Shown in pieces: positions 1 to 10,408 of a stretch of 64,000 nucleotides of DNA (position 1 is the first letter of the stretch; every line of letters starts with the position of its first letter). Both the position numbers and the translations under genes were made by a program. A model generated the notes under the pieces. That model was not told the DNA's origin and did no database searches. It saw only the letters and a program-made list of their open reading frames with translations. The DNA comes from Colocasia esculenta (Eukaryota; Streptophyta; Magnoliopsida; Alismatales; Araceae). Location of the stretch: the NCBI GenBank assembly GCA_014218235.1, contig CM024755.1, forward strand, positions 40,568,109 to 40,632,108, in the 5' to 3' direction.

Positions 1-2279
1 CCATCTTTTCCTTGCTTGATTTGCAATCCAAGGAAATAATTGAGCTCCCCCATCATGCTCATCTCAAATTCTCCCTGCATCAACTTTTCAAAGTACTTGC
101 AAAGGGATTCATCAGTAGAATAAAAAATAATATCATCTACATAAATTTGAGCTAGCAGTATGTGTTTGACTTTTTACTTTATAAAAAGAGTACTATCTAC
201 TTGACCTCTATTGAAACCATGATTTAAAAGAAAAGAACTAAGCCTTTCATACCAGGCTCTAGGAACTTGTTTTAAACCATATAAAGCCTTATGAAGTTTG
301 AAAACATGATTAGAAAATTCTGTGTCATCAAAACCCGGGGGTTGTTCCACATAAACTTCCTCTTTTGAAAAACCATTTAAGAATGCAGATTTGACATCCA
401 TTTGAAATAGTTTTAAATCTAATGCTGATGCATATGCAAGTAATATTTTAATAGCCTCAAGTCTAGCTATAGGTGCATAGGTTTCATCGAAATCTATGCC
501 TTCCTCTTGGGAATAGCCTTGAGCCACTAGTCTAGCCTTGTTTCTCAAGATCACACCAGCCTCATCCAATTTGTTTCTGAACACCCATTTGGTGCCAATA
601 ACTGGATGGTCTAATGGTCTGGGAACAAGAGACCATACTTGGTTTCTCTTGAACTGATTCAGTTCATCTTGCATGACTATAATGCAAGATTCATCAGCAA
701 GAGCTTCATTGACTGTCCTCGGCTCTATTTGAGAAACAAATGCTAGATAATCATAGGGTATCATATTACCTCTTGTTCTTACCCCAACAGATGGATCACC
801 AATAATATTCTCAAGTGGGTGATCTTTCTTGTATCTCCACTCATTTGGAAGATTTTCATGTGTAATTTCCTTTTGTTGCATGTCTTCCAGAGGTGGATCA
901 TCCTTGTCCTCAATTGATGTATTCTTTAGTTTCTTGGACAGTTCATTTGCATCATCATTATCACTATCTTCTTCCTTTCTCAAGGAAGGGTTAGTTTCAT
1001 CAAAAATAATATGTACAGACTGTTCAATTAATAAAGTGTGTTTATTAAATACTCTATAGCCTTTGGGTTTAGAGGTGTACCCCATGAAGATGCCTTCATC
1101 TGATTTGGCATCTAACTTACCAATATCTCGCTTGCCATTGTTGTGTATAAATCATGAGCATCAAAAGGTTCTGAAATGACTGATCTTTGGTTTCTTTCCT
1201 TTGAACAGTTCATATGCAGTCTTCTTTAGGATTGGCCTGATCATTACTCTGTTGATAATGTAGCTTGCTGTGTTGACTGCTTTAGTCCAAAAATATCTTG
1301 GCAGATCATATTTCGATAGCATTGTTCTTGCCATATCGAATAGAGTTCTATTCTTTCTCTCAGCAATTCCATTTTGCTGTGGTGTCCTTGGTGCTGAGAA
1401 ATTATGCTCAATTCCCTGATCATTACAAAACCCAGCAAATTTTTCATTCTGAAATTCACCACCATGATCTGATCGGATAGAAACAATGTTGAACTTCTGA
1501 TCCTTCTAGACTTTCTTGCTGAAACTGACAAAGTTTTCAAATGTGTCATCTTTATGTTCTAGGAATGATACCCATGTGAATCTTGAGTAATCATCGTCTA
1601 TGATAAAACCAAAATTCTTTCCTCCAAGACTGGTAGTCCTCATTGGCCCAAATAGATCCATATGAAGGAGCTCTAAGGGTTTTGAGGTGGTTACCACCGT
1701 TTTTGACTTGAAGGAGCTCTTGGTGTGCTTTCCCTTAGCACAAGATCTATAAACACCTTCCATTTTTACACTGACCTTTGGCAGACCTTTCACAAGATTT
1801 TTCTTTAGCAATTTTCTCATGCCATCTATGCTGCAATGTCCTAGTCTTCTGTGCCATAATTCAGTAGACTTATCCTTATTTGCTTCCAGACAGACATTTT
1901 GATCCTTGAGTTCCTCAAGATAGAGCACATATAAGTTCTTTTCTCTATTTGCTTCAAAGACAACTGCTCCATCCTTCAATATGCTGCATTTTGATTCTTG
2001 AAACTGGATCTGATGGCCTCTGTCACACAGCTGACTGATGCTTATGAGATTGTGCTTCAGTCCTTTGACAAGCAATACATCTTCAACTACTACATTTCCT
2101 TTGTTGCTTACAGAACCACTGCCTATTACTGTTCCCTTTCCATTATCACCATATGTGACGGTTCCTTCTTTAGCTTGAAGATGAGTGAATAGCTTCTGGT
2201 TTCCTGACATGTGCCTTGAGCACCCACTGTCCAAATACCATTTGGATGCTCGAGTCTTACCCTGAAATAAAATCATCAA
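1..2279 (-). pseudogene. pol: Copia A pol: protease, integrase, RT (with stops)
   Basis: Pol polyprotein of element A. From the right come the aspartic protease motif YLDSGCSRHMSG, the integrase zinc region WHRRLGH..., the catalytic core (MDLFGP, RSDHGGEF, QQNGIAERKN), and RT with MDVKSAFLNG and YVDDIIF near the left edge. The frame is broken by in-frame stops: TAG after SFSKKV at about 1506, two TGA near 1145-1160, and TAA after STLFIK at about 174. All resume in the same frame, so they are point changes rather than large rearrangements. In the HHCC zinc finger the first Cys of the CxxC pair is Tyr (VYRSCAKGK), which would remove a metal ligand. The open frame at 1506-2279 overlaps the gag stop, as usual in these elements. 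Non-functional as read. Confidence 0.9.
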
Positions 2280-4036
2280 GTTTTAGGTACCCAAATTCTT
2301 TTGGGTCCTGACGGGTTAGTATCATCAACTTTTCCTTTTATTACCCATTTCTTATGTCTTGTTGGACACGTGATTTTTATGTGACCTAACTTGTTGCAGT
2401 GACTACAACAAGATATTTTTGTTATTCTTTCAATATATTTGAAGTTAGCTTTATATGATATGTCTTGTTCAGGTACAAATTTTGGAGTCGGGTATATTTT
2501 AGGATAGACTATGGTTTCTTCATTATCCAAAGGTGTATATTTTTTCTTTCCTGATCTTCTAGCACCTTTTAATATTAAATGATTTTTACCATTTGTAAGC
2601 TTTTCCATTGTGCTAGATAACTTAATATTTTCTTCTGTTAGTGTCTTAATTTCAGTTTTCAGTTGATCTGAGCTTGCTTGTTTTTCTAGTTTCATTATTT
2701 GTTCATTTTTAGCTTTTAGATCCTCACATAGCAGTTCATTTCTCCTTTTAAGTTCAGTTATTTGGCTTTCTAATTGATCATTTTCTGATTTTAGATCGGA
2801 GTTTGTGTTTTCTAGACAAGTATTATTTTTCTTACTTACTCTTAACAATTTTGTTGATTCTCTATATTTACTGTATAATTCATTGAAAGCTTCTTCTAAA
2901 CTATCGGAATCTGAACCATTACAAGAATCAAAGGATGAGTCAGAGGTTACCTTTTCTTCGGTATTTGCCATGAAAGCTAAGTTGGCCTCTTCCTCATCAC
3001 TGGTTGAGCTTGACTCACTGTCTGAGTCGCTGTTGTTGCTCCACGCAGCTGCCATAGCCTTCTTCTTATATTTCCTGAATTTCTTGGAGCTCTCTCTCTT
3101 CCTGAATTCAGGCTTCTTGAGCTTTGGACATTCAGCTTTAATATGTCCTGGCTTTTTGCACTCGTAGCATATGGGCTCACTCTTCTTTTGATCCTTTCCA
3201 TCTGGTTTCTTGAAGTCTTTATTTCTCTTGAAGTGTCTTCTACCAGATTGGAATTTATTCTTCTTTGCTAGAATGCGTTGCAACCTTTTTGACAGCATGG
3301 CTTCTTCATCTTCACAGCCACTTGAGTTCTCATCTTCAGCTGATGACTCATCTGACTTGTTTTCTTCTGCTTTAAGAGCATTTGAATGCTTCTTTCTGCT
3401 AGAGGACTCTCCTAGCCTTTCCATATTGATCTCATGAGCCATAAGGGACCCAATGAGTTTTTCCAAAGACATCCTTTTCAGATCATTAGCTTCTTCAATA
3501 GCTGTGACCTTTGGGGTCCATGAGGATGGTAAGGATCTAAGAATCTTTCTAACCATATCTCCCATTTCATAGGTCTTTCCTAGTCCAGCTAACCCATTTG
3601 TAATATCTGTAAATCTACTGAACATTTGGGTAATGGACTCACCTGATTGCATTTGAAATCTCTCGTACTGTGCTACAATAATGTCTATTCTTGTTTCCTT
3701 CACCTTGTCTGTGCCTTCATAGGTGATTCTGAGCTTTTCCCACATTTCCATTGCGGATTTGCAGGCTGAGACTCTGTTGAACTCCTTTTTACTAAGGGCA
3801 CAACACAGAATACTCTTTGCTTTACAATTCTGCGAGATCTTCTTCCTATCATCGTCTGTCCACTGAGCTTTCTCATTTGTGACCAGAAGATCTCCTTCTT
3901 CTACTATGGACCATATCTGATAATCGTGGCCTTGCAGAAAGTACTCCATTCTTGTTTTCCAGTATGTGTAATCCTCTCCATCGAACAATGGTGGTCGGTT
4001 GACAGACTGACCTTCGTTGTGACCTTGGGCTGCCAT
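2276..4036 (-). CDS. gag: Copia A Gag (586 aa), open
   Basis: Structural Gag protein that would assemble cytoplasmic particles and package the element RNA. Residues about 15-200 are the UBN2/DUF4219-like Gag domain (RPPLFDGEDYTYWKTRM near the N-terminus). A CCHC zinc knuckle uses C290, C293, H298 and C303. Residues about 380-485 are a Glu/Lys-rich coiled coil, and a second CCHC uses C544, C547, H552 and C557. The end IWVPKT is the usual Gag terminus next to the protease frame. The ATG at 4036 is about 60 bases from the primer site, a normal leader. The frame is fully open although pol is not, so a complete Gag could still be made in trans if transcribed. Expression cannot be judged from sequence. 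Confidence 0.88.
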   Translation of the reverse strand: MAAQGHNEGQSVNRPPLFDGEDYTYWKTRMEYFLQGHDYQIWSIVEEGDLLVTNEKAQWTDDDRKKISQNCKAKSILCCALSKKEFNRVSACKSAMEMWEKLRITYEGTDKVKETRIDIIVAQYERFQMQSGESITQMFSRFTDITNGLAGLGKTYEMGDMVRKILRSLPSSWTPKVTAIEEANDLKRMSLEKLIGSLMAHEINMERLGESSSRKKHSNALKAEENKSDESSAEDENSSGCEDEEAMLSKRLQRILAKKNKFQSGRRHFKRNKDFKKPDGKDQKKSEPICYECKKPGHIKAECPKLKKPEFRKRESSKKFRKYKKKAMAAAWSNNSDSDSESSSTSDEEEANLAFMANTEEKVTSDSSFDSCNGSDSDSLEEAFNELYSKYRESTKLLRVSKKNNTCLENTNSDLKSENDQLESQITELKRRNELLCEDLKAKNEQIMKLEKQASSDQLKTEIKTLTEENIKLSSTMEKLTNGKNHLILKGARRSGKKKYTPLDNEETIVYPKIYPTPKFVPEQDISYKANFKYIERITKISCCSHCNKLGHIKITCPTRHKKWVIKGKVDDTNPSGPKRIWVPKT

Positions 4037-4082
4037 GGATCTTTACTCTTCATATCGTTGGATCTTTTCTTTGTCGAAGAGA

Positions 4083-4097
4083 CTCTCTTTGATACCA
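4083..4097 (-). promoter_or_regulatory. Primer binding site of copia A (tRNA-Met type)
   Basis: The - strand reads TGGTATCAAAGAGAG two bases inside the LTR. The first eight bases fit the 3' end complement of plant initiator tRNA-Met (TGGTATCAGAGC); position nine is A instead of G. Confidence 0.8.
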
Positions 4098-4099
4098 CT

Positions 4100-6312
4100 T
4101 GTTGCCCAGTTGGCAAGCCCAGAGGGGGGGTGAATGGGTCTTTAAATATTTATCTAGGTGACACCTGTACGAAAAAAATATACACAAAAACAATCTTCGA
4201 TGTTGGTTAGTAACGGTTAGTATGAACAACAAACCCACAAAGAATTAATCACACAATGCAAGGAATTATCCTGGTTCGGACCTCCTTTCCTTAGGAGTCC
4301 TACGTCCAGTCCTTGAGCAACAACTCAAGATTTCACTAACTAGGGTACAGTCCCCCTATGGACACTATAACACTCAGCTCAGTTGGTCTTCCTTCACCCC
4401 AGAAGGGAACAACAACACCCTGGATACCCCACCAGGTCTTCCTTCACATCCGAAGGGAAACAACGCCCTAGATCCCACTAGGTCTTCCTTCACACATGAA
4501 GGGAAACACCACGAAGAGAATAGAATGAATTCAAGCCCCTAGATCAAGCTTTTACAAGCCAGGATCTGAAGCAACAAGCACTGAGATCAAGAGATCTAAA
4601 CAAGGCACACTCTCAGAACTACACGGGCTCTCTTAGAAATTCTATTCTAGCACAGAGAGTGAAGAGCTAAAGATCAGGAATGAGATTCTTGGCTCTAGAC
4701 TTCTTGCAGAAGAATTTGAATGCTTATTCTCCACACGGGTTGCACATTATTCTTCTCTTCTATCTTGTATTTAAATCTCCAATTTGAATTATTGTCGTTG
4801 GAGTATCCGTTGTCTCTTGTTCACGTAAACGTTAGACTGCTTGACATTTTGGAAGCTTCAACAATCTTTTATCCAGTTGAACACGCAAAGAGATAAGGTA
4901 TTCTGGCGTCTATATGGTCCAACGTTGTATGACAGAATGTTTTCAGGACCCTGCACATAATAAATGCTAGAACAGTAGACAGCTAGGCTATCTCTTGGTG
5001 TCAGTAAACGTTGATCTGAATATTCACCAAAATAGCAATGCCAAATAGCTTGTTTTAAAAGATGTTGACAGAATATGCACGATAATGAGAAGATATCATC
5101 TGAATGCATGCAAAGATACGTTCTGTCTTCATTAAATGCACAGCAGTCAGATAGATAAGAGAAGACTTTGACTATTCAACGCTTTAAGATAAAAGTCAAG
5201 TCGATATAAACTAGAAGGTCATTGTCTATATGACTTATGAAATCGTTATGAATACCAACAAGTCATTATAGAGAGCAAATCGTTATAGAAAGCAAGTCGT
5301 TGTGTTTACTGAAGAAATCGATGTGAAACACTTAACAAATCATTATAGAAAGCAAGTTGTTGTGTTTACTGAAGAAATCGATGTGAAACACTTAACAAAT
5401 CGTTATAGAAAGCAAGTCGTTGTGTTTACTAAAGAAATTGATGTGAAACACTTAACAAATCGTTATAGAAAATAAGTCGTTACGAGTTCTAAAGAAATCG
5501 TTGCGATAACTTAAGGAATCGTTACGACGGGCAAGTCGTTACGAGTTCTAAAGAAATCGATGCGATAACTTAAGGAATTGTTATGAAGGGCAAGTCATTA
5601 CGAGTTCTAAAGAAATCGATGCGATAGCTTAAGGAATCGTTATGACGGGCAAGTCGTTACGAGTTCTAAAGAAATCGATGCAATAACTTAAGGAATCATT
5701 ACGACGGGCAAGTCGTTACGAGTTCTAAAGAAATCGATGCGATAGCTTAAGGAATCGTTACGACGGGCAAGTAGTTACGAGTTCTAAAGAAATTGATGCG
5801 ATAGCTTAAGGAATCGTTACGACAGGCAAGTCGTTACGAGTTCTAAAGAAATCGATGCGATAACTTAAGGAATCGTTATGACGAGCAAGTCGTTACGAGT
5901 TCTAAAGAAATCGATGCGATAGCTTAAGAAATCGTTACGACGGGCAAGTCGTTACGAGTTCTAAAGAAATCGATGCGATAACTTAAGGAATCGTTACGGG
6001 AACGACTTGATTGAAACACCATTTAGTTTTATATAGAAATCATTATAGCTCTATTGAAATCGATACACTCATAAAGAATTCGTTATGACTTTCAACAGAA
6101 GTCGATGTGGACTTAGAGAAATATGATCTTGTCAAGATAAAAGCTTCAGAGAGGTAATACTTACCAACATTGGTTTGTGTGACCTTGGTATATTTCCTGT
6201 ACTTAAGACTTATGAAATATATGTTAGAAATCATTGAAAGAATTTTGTTAATCACCAAAAATAATAAAAATAAATAGGTAATTAAAATTACATGGGGACA
6301 GACTGATCATCA
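4100..6312 (-). repeat. 5' LTR of copia A (2.2 kb)
   Basis: On the + strand it begins TGTTGCCCAG and ends GATCATCA, so it has TG/CA ends. The same terminal sequences with small changes bound solo LTR C at 7384 and 19148, which fixes both boundaries. On the - strand the order is: a tandem array in U3 (5265-5998), a weak AT-rich TATA-like stretch near 4769-4776, a block with the GGACGTAGGA...TCCGAACC motif (4271-4311), then the primer site. The only copy in the window; the 3' LTR lies to the left outside it. Confidence 0.88.
5265..5998 (-). repeat. Tandem array in LTR A, units of 59-60 bp
   Basis: About three 60 bp units (5280-5460) are followed by about nine 59 bp units to about 5998. Each contains three TCG-centred blocks (AATCGTTACGA, AAGTCGTTACGAG, AAATCGATGCGAT). 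Distances between successive TCGs are about 17, 21 and 21 bp. The array lies in U3, upstream of the expected transcription start on the - strand. Related but not identical blocks occur in solo LTR C. Confidence 0.88.
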
Positions 6313-7157
6313 GAGACTCTAACAGCTAAAGAAACAATGGTTATCTCCGAAAGCTCAAAGTCTCAACATCCAAGAATCAACGACTATCATTCAAACGACT
6401 ATTTTCCAACAATCAATTTTAAACGAGAAGCTCAAATCTCTGATGCATATAAAGAAGCTGAAGTTTGAAACAGAGAACATACACCAACACCAATCAAAGA
6501 GAACCACAAAGAAAGAACCACAATAAGCATTCACAACCACACCTTCTACAGAAAAGATAAATAGAGAAGCTCACAAGATTTAAAGAGAGCCTACTGCTTC
6601 AAGCTTTGACTTCCAAGCTCTCTACATTTCTGAAGTCTTTTCTCTTGGGTGGATATTTGTAATCTAGATCTTCTCAGTCTACCACCTTTTGAGTCAGAAA
6701 GAGTTAGAACAATCCTTTTTCATTTTGTCTCTCTTTCTGATTTTCTGTGTCTGCTCATTTCTTAAGCAGGCATATTGTAATCCTTTCAGTATTGTAACCA
6801 GCAAGGGGTTTGTTTCCTGTTGTGCCCCTCTTGTAAAGGGAAGACTTGGTTGGGAGCAAGTGAGTTGTAATACCTCTCAGGTTGAGAGAAGGCCAAGTGT
6901 TCTTGGCAGTTAGTGAAATCCCAAGTGGTTCTTAGGGACTGGACGTAGGACTTTCATGTGGGAATGGCCAAACTAGGATAAAATTTCTATGCACTTTGTG
7001 TGATTGTTTCCACCAAGTATTTCACTTGTTTCACACACTACACTAAGTACTAACATCATTATTTAGTGTTATATATTTTTCAAATAAAATTTTAAAGGTG
7101 AAAGAAGTCCTATTCACCCCCCCTCTAGGACATCATTAGATCCATCTCGATCCAACA
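6313..7157 (+). repeat. 3' part of the 5' LTR of copia D
   Basis: Remaining end of the LTR of backbone element D, cut on the left by insertion of A. It ends ATCCAACA directly before a tRNA-Met-type primer site, and carries the GGACTGGACGTAGGAC block (6940-6985) found inverted in LTRs A and C. The terminal CCCCCCCTCT block is also shared with A, so D and A belong to related families, but the last about 30 bases differ. Confidence 0.82.
6448..6453 (+). promoter_or_regulatory. TATA box candidate of LTR D
   Basis: TATAAA within GCATATAAAGAAG, about 700 bp before the LTR end. The equivalent position in LTR C (8063-8070, - strand) also reads TATATAAAGAAG, which supports it as the U3/R promoter of this LTR group. 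Confidence 0.55.
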
Positions 7158-7159
7158 AG

Positions 7160-7174
7160 TGGTATCATAGCGAG
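7160..7174 (+). promoter_or_regulatory. Primer binding site of copia D
   Basis: TGGTATCATAGCGAG, two bases after the LTR end CAACA. It matches the tRNA-Met-type site with one internal mismatch, and marks D as a + strand element. Confidence 0.8.
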
Positions 7175-7208
7175 GTCTTTTCAGAAGAATCAAACGATTT
7201 GAGAAGAG

Positions 7209-7383
7209 ATGGCAGCTGAAGCTCACAACTATGGAGGAGTCTGTTACAAGGCTACCATTCTTCGATGGTGAAGATTACCAATACTGGAAGATGATAATGG
7301 AATGCTTCATTCTAGGCACATATTTTGATTAATGGTAGGTAATTGAGCAAAGTGATTTTACTATACTTGCTGATGGTACTTCT
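7209..7383 (+). pseudogene. gag: Copia D gag, N-terminal fragment
   Basis: Starts with ATG at 7209. After one frame change it reads RLPFFDGEDYQYWKM, matching the N-terminus of Gag in A (RPPLFDGEDYTYWK). In-frame stops follow after TYFD. The fragment is cut at 7383 by solo LTR C and resumes at 19149. Pseudogenic. Confidence 0.82.
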
Positions 7384-8062
7384 TGTTGCCTAGCTAGCAA
7401 GCCCAGAGGGGGGGTGAATGGGATTCTAAAAATTATTGAGAACCTAAAATCTGTTCACAAAACAGTCACACAAAACACACTTCGATAGATGTTAGTGTTA
7501 GTAAAGATAAACAACAAACACACAAAAGATAATCACACTACACAAGGAATTATCCTGGTTCGGATCTCCTCTCCTTAGGAGTCCTACGTCCAGTCCCTGA
7601 GCAATACCTTAGGATTTCACTACCCAAGGGTACAGTACCCCTTATGGACCCTTACACACCCAGCCGCAGCTGGTCTTCTCTTCACAACCTGAAGAGGAAT
7701 TACAACACCCTAGATACCACCAGGTCTTCCTTCTACATGAAGGGAACATACACCCTGGAACCCCCAGGTCTTCCTTCCACACGAAGGGAAAGAACACAGA
7801 AATGAGGAAATGAAAGAAAGCCCCTAGATCAAGCTTATACAATGCTAGATCTGAAGCTAAGACTGAGAAAGAAAGGATCTGCAGAATTGATCTCTCTCAG
7901 TACAAGAGGCTCTCTCAAGGATCTTCACCAATCTTAGAGAGCAAGAGCTAGAACAGATGTGAGTGAAAAATTTGGCTCTTTAGTTTTCTCACAGAAGACT
8001 TGGAAAAATCGTTGAAAGCATTGTGTCTCTTCCAGATGTCTTCTTCTGGAGCTTCAGTCTTC

Positions 8063-8070
8063 TTTATATA
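8063..8070 (-). promoter_or_regulatory. TATA box candidate of solo LTR C
   Basis: The - strand reads TATATAAA within GATATATAAAGAAG, matching the D LTR candidate at 6448. The TCGTTA repeat blocks lie upstream of it on the - strand. Confidence 0.5.
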
Positions 8071-8479
8071 TCTTCTATTTGAAATTTGAACGTTGAAGAG
8101 CCCGTTGTCTCTAAGCTTTTGTTTACGTTAGACTGCATGTCACTGTAGAACAGTCTTTAGCTTTCCATACATGCAATAGGAGAAAGGATCTTCTCTGATA
8201 TCCGTTATCTTCCATGTTGTCCAACGTTGTATTGAGGTGCGCTGTCAGAGACCTGCATGCATTAAATGCTAAAACAATAGACAGCTAGGCTGTCTCTTAT
8301 TGTCAGTCAACGTTAGATTGATTTTATATCAAAAAGGAAGTTCCATTCTATTCTTCTAAAAAGATGTTTACAGTGTAAGCATGGAAATAGAAGATATCGT
8401 TTTGCATGTACTACAGTGATATGTTCAGTCATAATAAATGCATGGTTGTCAGAAATAGAAGACTTTGACTTTTCAACGA

Positions 8480-8781
8480 ACTCAGAAATGAGTTCAAATA
8501 TCAAATCGTTATATTCCATGAAATCATTACATGTATGACTTATGAAATTGTGATGCAAATGAGTTGATATCCATGTAAATCGTTGTGCACTTATAGGCAA
8601 ACCGATGCACATACAAATCATTATAACTCTATAATCAAATCGTTATGAGTAAGTTGTCAAAGACAAAATGATGTGAATAAATCATTGTTTGCTGTATCGA
8701 ATCGTTACGACGACTGAGTCGTTATGTAACTAAGCGAATCGTTACAGTGACAGAGTCGTTGTGTAACTTATCGAATCGTTA
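8480..8781 (-). repeat. TCGTTA/TCGATG repeats in LTR C, left half
   Basis: Irregular repeats of ATCGTTA(C/T)GA and related blocks, interrupted at 8781 by element G. They continue at 18391-18930 as units of about 37 bp with AAATCGTTGTTCTCACTTAAG followed by AAATCGATGTGAGAGC. Confidence 0.75.
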
Positions 8782-9488
8782 TGTAAGGCCCCGAATTTTC
8801 TTTTTCCCACTTCTGTTTTATGTATATGATGTTTACTTATTTTTGCATAAATGGCATGCATGAAGATGATGCATATTATAGATATAAATCTGGCATGTGT
8901 ATATGCGAGGATGTATGTTAATATATGTGAATATAAGTAATTGGCCAATTTTGTGTATAAGATATCTATTCAAATATTATGCAAGTACCATCTAAATACT
9001 GAAGTGTACCTTATATTACCCTTTTCATGGATATTGTATACCTAATTTTACATATGTAACACCTTGGTATACTTAGGTATGCATGGGTATATTTAGTTGT
9101 AAATGTTGTTCAGTGCATGGTGTGGTTAATGTGTACATTGTACTTCGTACATTGCATGTACGCATGGAGTGCAAGCAAGAACTACTTTATTGAATAGATT
9201 ATTCCTAGCTAACTTAATTCATATTGCCTCCTAATGATTGTGAAGCCTCGCAATTCTTGTCATTTTATTTTGCCGCGTGATTGAGTCATGCTTATGTAAA
9301 ACCTCATGTACGCATAGGTAGATATCTACGTACATCTTATCTTAGTGTACTTATATATGCATGTGTATGCCCAGGTATAAATGTTATGGATGGCACGGTG
9401 TAGTAATATACATATTATACCTTATACATTGTATGTGTATACGTAGTGTAAACACAGTTCTTGGTGTGTTGAATCATGTTGAGTGTAC

Positions 9489-9526
<38 letters not shown>

Positions 9527-9720
9527 TGTATGCGTATGAAGATATTCATGTACGTGTTATTATCTTGATGTACCTATGTATGTATGTGTAGGATTAGTGG
9601 TAAATATTGGATGGCTACATGGTGTAGTGGTGTATACACTATACTACATAGGTTTCATGTGTATATATGTGTGGATTAAGCTTGGTTCTGCATGATTTTA
9701 AGTTCTGGTAGAAGAGTGTC

Positions 9721-9819
9721 TTGGCGTCAACATGGATGGACGCCCATGATATGTCAGCGTCCATATCGACTGACGCCAACCCTAATGTAGCCGTCCATGG
9801 ATGTGGACGCCAATATCCC
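9721..9819 (+). repeat. GGCGTC/GACGCC inverted motif cluster, LTR G
   Basis: Three inverted pairs of GGCGTC or GCGTCC with GACGCC lie within 100 bp, each about 15-16 bp from start to start. The copy in the 3' LTR is at about 15206-15300. A single perfect palindrome of the same core is at 10382-10408. Confidence 0.75.
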
Positions 9820-10381
9820 TAATTTTCTGTGCGCAACAGAGCGCAGAGAACACCCATTGGGCCAGGCTTCTGATTGGGGAGATGTCTTCCCATCGGCCCT
9901 TTCATGTCCCTTTAGCCCTGCACGAGCCCCTCTTGTTCCCTAGTTTATGAAACACACCCCTTTGGCAACCTAGAGAGCTCTCTTGGCTCTTTACTAGAAA
10001 GGAAACCCTAACAGAGAAAGAGAGGAAGGACTGACCTTGGAGGGCTTGGATCCGGCGACTGGAGGCGTTTCCTGGTGATCTTTTACGACAAGGAAAAAGA
10101 CCATACGTAGGAGAAGGCTTCCCCGGTGCTGGACTGCGGCCTACAACCCCCTAGAACCCGGAGCCAAGGAGTTTTGGAGGAGCTTCTTGGCACTGTCCAA
10201 GGAGAGCTTCTCCGGCCATTAGATCCGTTTGGAGATTTATTCAGAGGCAAGTAACCCATAGATCTCAATCCCATACATGTTCCCTAGGTCCCAGTAATTT
10301 TTATGGATTTTAAATCGTGTCCTGGACCCTCCTTTTCACTGAGTATTTGGGGTTCGGTCTGTGTTGTTGCACAGACAGGAA

Positions 10382-10408
10382 CTTGGCGTCAATGCCATTG
10401 ACGCCAAG
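10382..10408 (+). repeat. 27 bp perfect palindrome in LTR G
   Basis: Arms CTTGGCGTCAATG and CATTGACGCCAAG around one central C. The 3' LTR copy at 15868-15894 has one change in the right arm (GACGCC to GATGCC), a C-to-T at a CpG. Confidence 0.88.

Larger units (their letters stand above)
1..6312 (-). mobile_element. Copia element A (Sirevirus-like), 5' part, runs off left edge
   Basis: A Ty1/copia retrotransposon read on the - strand. Seen here are its 5' LTR (4100-6312), a tRNA-Met-type primer site, an open gag and a damaged pol that leaves the window at base 1 within RT. Gene order gag, protease, integrase, RT marks it as copia. The Gag with a long coiled coil and two zinc knuckles is typical of the Sirevirus branch. 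The LTR ends with the TG/CA rule and abuts sequence at 6313 that belongs to the LTR of element D, so A is inserted in D's LTR. The expected 5 bp target copy is GAGAC at 6313-6317; its partner lies outside the window. Confidence 0.9.

Noticed and set aside
5265..5998. CRISPR-like regular repeats
   Set aside because: Units are contiguous tandem repeats without unique spacers, inside a plant LTR.
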